Of a DNA stretch of 64,000 nt, positions 59,857 to 64,000 are shown piece by piece. Every line of letters begins with the position of its first letter. The stretch's first letter is position 1. Source of the DNA: Flavobacterium sp. SUN052 (GTDB lineage: Bacteria; Bacteroidota; Bacteroidia; Flavobacteriales; Flavobacteriaceae); the NCBI RefSeq assembly GCF_028867935.1, contig NZ_JAPQNS010000001.1, positions 1,488,001 through 1,552,000 on the forward strand, in the 5' to 3' direction. The position numbers were made by a program, and so were the translations under genes. The notes below the pieces were generated by a model. The model was given only the letters and a program-made list of their open reading frames with translations, had not been told where the DNA came from and did not search any database.

Positions 59857-61914
59857 TCACTCAAGCTTTATAGTAAACCCTGTTTCCTGGCCATCGCGCA
59901 CCACTGCCGACCACCTGAATTGTTGAGAAGGCACTCCTACCCTAGTCAGTTCTTCTCTAAACAGTTGCTCGATGCGCCGAACCTGTCCTTCATTCTGACC
60001 AGAAAATTCTACAGCAATCCGCCAGGTGGGCTGTGCCGCCAACTGCGATTTTAAGGTTGTTAACAAGGCCGACTCCAACCAGGGTCCATGCGTAAACGCA
60101 GTAGCTAATTGATTCAGGAAAAGTTTATTAGCCGACGAAACGCTGTCCGCTAACACCGTTCGATTTCGTAACAGACAACCGTCTAATTCTACTAAGCCCG
60201 CTTCGTTTTGGCACTTATCTCTACTATCCCGAACGCCATCTTTGTCGGTATCGGGGCAACCGGCCATGTCAGACGTTCCTATGATAGTGGGGCATTCATC
60301 CAGGTTGTCGGCAACTCCATCGCCATCAGTGTCGGGGCAACCTTTAAATTTGGCCAATCCTGCGATAGTCGGGCAGGCATCATCTTTATCAAGAACTCCG
60401 TCCCTATCCGAATCGGGACAGCCTTTGGTGGCAGCTGGACCGGCCACGTCGGGGCAAGCATCATCTTTATCCTGAATCTTGTCCCCATCGGCATCGGGGC
60501 AGCCGTTAAATTCAAGCAAACCCGCCACATCGGGGCACAGGTCGCGCTTGTCAGACACCTGATCTTTATCACGATCTTTAGGACGGCGGGCATTAAATGG
60601 AATAGCCACGCCTGCGTAGATGTGCGGAGCCAGCCCGTTGTCTGAGAATATTCCCAGCAAATTGTCGGTGCCGCCAATAAAAATACCGGCTTTCACGTGC
60701 AGCCCAATCGCCACTTTCTGGATTGTCGGGTAATAATAAACGGTTCCGGCAAGTTCACCCCCCGGCCCTTCGGAACGCGGGCCAAAGGCAACCACACTGC
60801 CCCGGTTTAGCCCATCGGTTGTGGGCAGAAGCATGTCGGTCTGGTAAACAATATTACCGTACCACGACCGACCCAGAAACACATCCAATTGCACTGAAGT
60901 AGCTCGGGGCAACATCACCGAAGTTGCTCGGGAATCGGCACCCGCAGCCAAGCCAAACTGACTGATCAGTTGCGACTGAAGCTGAGTGGCGCTTTTTTCG
61001 GCATAATCGGCCTGGCGAAGAGTCCCACTCCGGCCTGACGATGCATAATTGGTTAGCTGATTGTAATCAATCTGGCCAATGTCTAATAAGGAAACGCCGA
61101 TCCGGAACAGGTATTTACTCATTTCTTCGGCAGCTCTCCGTTTACCATCCATATGGTACCGATAAAATCGCTGCCGAGGTCTGAATTCATACGCCATACC
61201 CACATCATAACCGATACCCTGCCCCGCCGACGGTCCCGCTATTGCTTTTCCAAATGAGGTAATCGGATAGGCGGTGAAATCAACTGACGTACCGCTTAGG
61301 CTCGCTCCGGTATAGGGTAAATTGGTGACTGTACCTCCGGCAAACGTCGCCTGGCTGTTAAGGTTGGTTCGTTGCAGTCCCCGAAGCAGTTTGGCTGTTC
61401 CGCCGATTTTCAGATGGTGCGTGCCTACATCTAACAGCGATACACCATACGAAAAAGCATATTCGGTGTAGCCATCTGCCGCAACGTTCAGCGATTGTGG
61501 CCCTGTAGGTGGCGTTTTGTTTGTTCCGTTGATCCAGCGAACCAGATCGTAACTACCTGACAGCCCGTAAGCAGCCCGGTAGCGGGTAGTGATGGCAACG
61601 GTATGTTTCCGGCCGAGTCGCGCCATGACGGCTGGCCCCCGCAAATCGGCCTGACTTACGCCCCGTGGCTCACCAGCAGAAAATAGTTTTGAACCAAAGG
61701 GAACTAACGATAACGGAATAGGTTGCCGCGAGAATCCAAAAGCGCCTAACCCAAAACTGACCTGAAAGCTCAAACGCGAGTCTGCCAATGAGCTGGGATT
61801 CAGATAAATACCATGCACACCGGCATAATTGCTGGTTTGAAGGGGTGTGAGCGATTGAGCAGTGGCTGAGGCAGCGAGAAATAATGCGGAAAAGAAAAGA
61901 CTGGTTTGTTTCAT
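59857..61914 (-). CDS. Outer membrane protein (DUF5723-like) with thrombospondin type 3 repeats
   Basis: 685 residues from the ATG at 61914 (MKQTSLFFSALFLAASATAQ). The first two thirds is a barrel-like part (SNYAGVHGIYLNPSSLADSR, then FGLGAFGFSRQ) as in DUF5723 proteins. At about residues 455-590 there are five calcium-binding TSP3 repeats (CPDADGDKIQDKDDACPDVA, and similar). The last ~100 residues (WRIAVEFSGQNEGQVRRIEQ) look like a worn OmpA-type domain. It is probably a surface-anchored outer membrane protein with a calcium-stiffened periplasmic spacer. Confidence 0.8.
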   Translation of the reverse strand: MKQTSLFFSALFLAASATAQSLTPLQTSNYAGVHGIYLNPSSLADSRLSFQVSFGLGAFGFSRQPIPLSLVPFGSKLFSAGEPRGVSQADLRGPAVMARLGRKHTVAITTRYRAAYGLSGSYDLVRWINGTNKTPPTGPQSLNVAADGYTEYAFSYGVSLLDVGTHHLKIGGTAKLLRGLQRTNLNSQATFAGGTVTNLPYTGASLSGTSVDFTAYPITSFGKAIAGPSAGQGIGYDVGMAYEFRPRQRFYRYHMDGKRRAAEEMSKYLFRIGVSLLDIGQIDYNQLTNYASSGRSGTLRQADYAEKSATQLQSQLISQFGLAAGADSRATSVMLPRATSVQLDVFLGRSWYGNIVYQTDMLLPTTDGLNRGSVVAFGPRSEGPGGELAGTVYYYPTIQKVAIGLHVKAGIFIGGTDNLLGIFSDNGLAPHIYAGVAIPFNARRPKDRDKDQVSDKRDLCPDVAGLLEFNGCPDADGDKIQDKDDACPDVAGPAATKGCPDSDRDGVLDKDDACPTIAGLAKFKGCPDTDGDGVADNLDECPTIIGTSDMAGCPDTDKDGVRDSRDKCQNEAGLVELDGCLLRNRTVLADSVSSANKLFLNQLATAFTHGPWLESALLTTLKSQLAAQPTWRIAVEFSGQNEGQVRRIEQLFREELTRVGVPSQQFRWSAVVRDGQETGFTIKLE

Positions 61915-62020
61915 TCGAAATCTAGGGGGTACAGAAACGAAGATACGGCATCCAAAGCCCATTTCGGGGATTGACTGCCGTATCGGTCGGGAAAGTTATT
62001 TTGTGCGGGGTTCTTCTTAT

Positions 62021-62281
62021 TTACCCGTAAACGTCTTTACGGTCTCCAACTTGTAAGACTTCAACGGTTAATATGTTGTCTTCAACGCCATAAATAATAC
62101 GATAATCGCCAGTACGAACTCGATAGAGGTTTTTAAAGCCTTTTAGCTTCTTACATTGCTCAGGGCGAGGATCATCTGCTAAGTGGGCGATCGTTTCTCT
62201 AATCCGCAGGATAGCACTGATTGGAAGTTTGAGTAATTCTTTTTCGGCAGATTTCGTAATAACGACAGTGCACTTAGCCAT
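62021..62281 (-). CDS. RelE/ParE superfamily toxin
   Basis: 86 residues from the ATG at 62281 (MAKCTVVITKSAEKELLKLP). The C-terminal part has the RelE pattern: KKLKGFKNLYRVRTGDYRII, then YGVEDNILTVEVLQVGDRKD. Residues in the YRVRxGDYRIIY strand are the ones that cleave mRNA on the ribosome in RelE. The gene overlaps the preceding gene by 8 bp, as expected for a toxin translated after its antitoxin. Confidence 0.88.
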   Translation of the reverse strand: MAKCTVVITKSAEKELLKLPISAILRIRETIAHLADDPRPEQCKKLKGFKNLYRVRTGDYRIIYGVEDNILTVEVLQVGDRKDVYG

Positions 62282-62465
62282 CAGTCGTTTTAGCTTGTAA
62301 GACTCGCTCAAAAACTAAATTAAACTCTTCTTTAGGCTCGTTTTTACGGCTTTCGGCTTCCAACCCGTCCAGAAAATCTTCGATTTCTTCGCCGTATGTT
62401 TTTAAGTCAATGACAATGGCGGTTCGATCGCCATTCTCATCTATCATATAATTAATACCTCTCAT
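62274..62465 (-). CDS. Antitoxin of the RelE-type pair
   Basis: 63 residues: MRGINYMIDENGDRTAIVID, LKTYGEEIEDFLDGLEAESR, then an acidic tail. The first strand-rich part resembles the Phd/RelB-type N-termini of small antitoxins that begin with a statement like YLTDENGNKTAVVI. It is placed directly before the toxin gene with an 8-bp overlap. It should bind the toxin and repress the pair. Confidence 0.78.
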   Translation of the reverse strand: MRGINYMIDENGDRTAIVIDLKTYGEEIEDFLDGLEAESRKNEPKEEFNLVFERVLQAKTTDG

Positions 62466-62501
62466 CGGTAGAACTTTTTTGTGAAATTACATTTATTCAG
62501 C

Positions 62502-63209
62502 TTACGCCACAGCCCGCGCTATGAGTTGTTGAGCAATGGGCAGCAATGTTTCTTCTTCGGGGTATGGGTGTTCGCTTTCGAGCCGGTAGGTAGCCGGATT
62601 GGGCAAGTGCGCGTATCGACGAATCAGGTCGAGCTTGAGCGACTCAAAAGGAGTTGTGAGCCCACGCCGAACACGATCGACAAACTGGAACCGGACTAGT
62701 CTACCACCCGGTACCCGGTCGGCGTAGAGTGTTAGGTTAAATTGGTAAATAGCTGTTTCGTAGCCCCGCTTAAAATGAAGGAACAGGTATCCTTCTGCGG
62801 GTTTGATGGGCAACAGACCAACAGGCTCAAGTGTCAGGGTAGCGGCAATATCCTGCCAAAGTTGCTGCCCTTCTGTCAGCATCTGGTTAAATCGTGGCAG
62901 AGCAAAATCAATTATGGAATCCATTTCGGCCATAAATGGGTCGTCCGCATGCTCAGATTTATATTCAATTCGGGGTGGTGGACCGCTAATTCCAGACACT
63001 CGCTTGGGAAAGGCCGAGTTAAGCGTACCTTTGCCCCGCCGAAAACAAAGGCTTGATTCGTAGTGGTTGCGCAGTTCGGGAATATCAGGGCAGAGTTTAC
63101 GGTCATCGAATCGTTTCCGAACAGCCTGTAAATAAGCCAAAACGACATATTTTTTGTACTCGGCATCAATCCAGTCCCGTGTTAGCCAATCAGCATCTAG
63201 TGTATTCAT
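62502..63209 (-). CDS. Conserved hypothetical protein
   Basis: 235 residues from the ATG at 63209 (MNTLDADWLTRDWIDAEYKK); the frame is open to 63308 but the upstream part is atypical. No signal peptide or membrane helix. The segments KYVVLAYLQAVRKRFDDRKL, CPDIPELRNHYESSL and MDSIIDFALPRFNQMLTEGQ are well ordered and helical, followed by a strand-rich region (GYLFLHFKRGYETAIYQFNL). Proteins of this type are found in Cytophagales without known function. It is divergent from groES. Confidence 0.7.
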   Translation of the reverse strand: MNTLDADWLTRDWIDAEYKKYVVLAYLQAVRKRFDDRKLCPDIPELRNHYESSLCFRRGKGTLNSAFPKRVSGISGPPPRIEYKSEHADDPFMAEMDSIIDFALPRFNQMLTEGQQLWQDIAATLTLEPVGLLPIKPAEGYLFLHFKRGYETAIYQFNLTLYADRVPGGRLVRFQFVDRVRRGLTTPFESLKLDLIRRYAHLPNPATYRLESEHPYPEEETLLPIAQQLIARAVA

Positions 63210-63369
63210 GAGTAGTGAGCGACTTGTTGCGATGGGATAATTTATGGCATTAACGCCGAAACACCAACTTTTGTATGCCATTTTCTGGCAGTCTCCATCG
63301 AAATTCACTCTGTTCGTTCAAAACGCTTTATCCGAAGCGTAAGACTGCAATTTTGACAGGCTTGCTTAA

Positions 63370-63385
63370 CTGGCACAACATTTGG
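63370..63385 (+). promoter_or_regulatory. Sigma-54-like promoter candidate upstream of groES
   Basis: The sequence ctggcacaacatttgg has the -24 motif TGGCAC and, at the right distance, a -12 motif TTGG in place of the usual TTGC. It is 67 bp before the groES start. One base of the invariant GC is missing, so this is tentative. No CIRCE inverted repeat was seen in the same region. Confidence 0.3.
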
Positions 63386-63451
63386 TAATCGGGCAGTGTC
63401 ATACTAATCGGTGTATAACCAATTTTTAATAACCTTAATCACATTCCTGTC

Positions 63452-63748
63452 ATGACAACAGCGATGGAAGACGTACAAGTGAACGTAAAACCCCTGGCAG
63501 ACCGCGTGCTCGTAGAAGCAGCACCGGCTGAAGAAAAAACGGCTTTCGGGATCATTATTCCGGACACGGCCAAAGAAAAACCCCAACGTGGCACAGTAGT
63601 AGCGGTTGGCAATGGCAAAAAAGACGAGCCGCTGACCGTTCAGGTAGGCGATACGGTTCTCTACGGCAAATATGCCGGCACAGAGATCACAGTGGAAGGC
63701 AAAGAGTATTTGATCATGCGCGAATCCGACATCTTCGCTATCCTTTAA
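63452..63748 (+). CDS. groES: Co-chaperonin GroES
   Basis: 98 residues, with a second possible start at 63464. The family signature [20 protein letters not shown] is followed by [20 protein letters not shown] (the mobile loop and its base), [15 protein letters not shown] and the C-terminal [16 protein letters not shown] end ([13 protein letters not shown]). It is the seven-fold cap of the GroEL chamber. groEL follows on the same strand after 118 bp that hold a palindrome. Confidence 0.97.
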   Translation: MTTAMEDVQVNVKPLADRVLVEAAPAEEKTAFGIIIPDTAKEKPQRGTVVAVGNGKKDEPLTVQVGDTVLYGKYAGTEITVEGKEYLIMRESDIFAIL

Positions 63749-63751
63749 TTT

Positions 63752-63847
63752 AAATGATGAATCGGTACGCCGAGCGGATAAGCGATAAATAGTTTGCCTG
63801 CCAGACATTTATCCTTCATGCCGTTTCTTCATCATTTATCATTCATA
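63752..63847. repeat. Palindrome between groES and groEL
   Basis: aaatgatgaa (63752-63761) pairs with ttcatcattt (63828-63837), with inner gataaat and atttatc units. It starts just after the groES stop and ends 20 bp before the groEL start, so it probably forms an mRNA hairpin within the operon. Arms are shorter than in the other elements. Confidence 0.55.
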
Positions 63848-63848
63848 A

Positions 63849-64000
<152 letters not shown>

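Noticed and set aside
63309..63451. CIRCE element before groES
   Set aside because: No TTAGCACTC-n9-GAGTGCTAA-like inverted repeat could be found.

Overview
The window comes from a Bacteroidota chromosome, most likely a Cytophagales member of the Spirosoma type. Evidence: SusC/SusD pairs with an ECF sigma factor and FecR anti-sigma factor, an OmpA protein with PD40 and TPR segments, SprB-type repeats, and many CAZymes. No rRNA, tRNA or CRISPR array was recognised.

Layout. (1) 1-9504, minus strand: a polysaccharide utilisation operon reading sigma factor, FecR, SusC with an STN domain, SusD, GH92 mannosidase, second GH92 (cut by the window edge), with gaps of only 24-55 bp. (2) 9680-23726: housekeeping and catabolic genes (Kup, an NAD-dependent epimerase, TerC, NuoN, SDR, a xylose-isomerase-like TIM barrel, GH95 fucosidase, OmpA/PD40 protein, small beta-barrel). 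(3) 23999-39557: a 15.6 kb integrative element inserted in the 3' end of msrA, bounded by a 20-bp direct repeat. (4) 39532-63748 and on: msrA, two PPK2 kinases, a TPR protein, a TolB-amidohydrolase fusion, an SprB-repeat adhesin, an rRNA methyltransferase, an Omp85 lipoprotein, miaB, a sigma-54 activator, lptE, secG, a TSP3-repeat outer membrane protein, a RelE-type toxin-antitoxin pair, groES and the start of groEL.

The element looks like a phage satellite similar to the PICIs of other phyla. It has a tyrosine integrase, an AlpA-like regulator, a VirE/VapE-type primase-helicase, an iteron-flanked AT-rich candidate origin, a small-terminase-like gene without any large terminase, portal or capsid gene, and one large tail-like protein. 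Its AT-rich left half carries cargo that fits anti-phage defence: an HExxH metallopeptidase-like protein, a trypsin-like protease, a possible HEPN protein and an Abi-alpha protein, mixed with duplicated and decaying small genes.

A second theme lies outside the element. Many gene junctions between 11.6 and 63.9 kb hold long imperfect palindromes, and in the clearest ones the arms are built from degenerate 7-bp units. Several run into genes: one encodes the signal-peptide core of LptE, one gives the N-terminus of the Omp85 lipoprotein, one encodes the C-terminus of the SpoU methyltransferase, and a separate 99-bp GC-rich palindrome is inserted in frame inside miaB.
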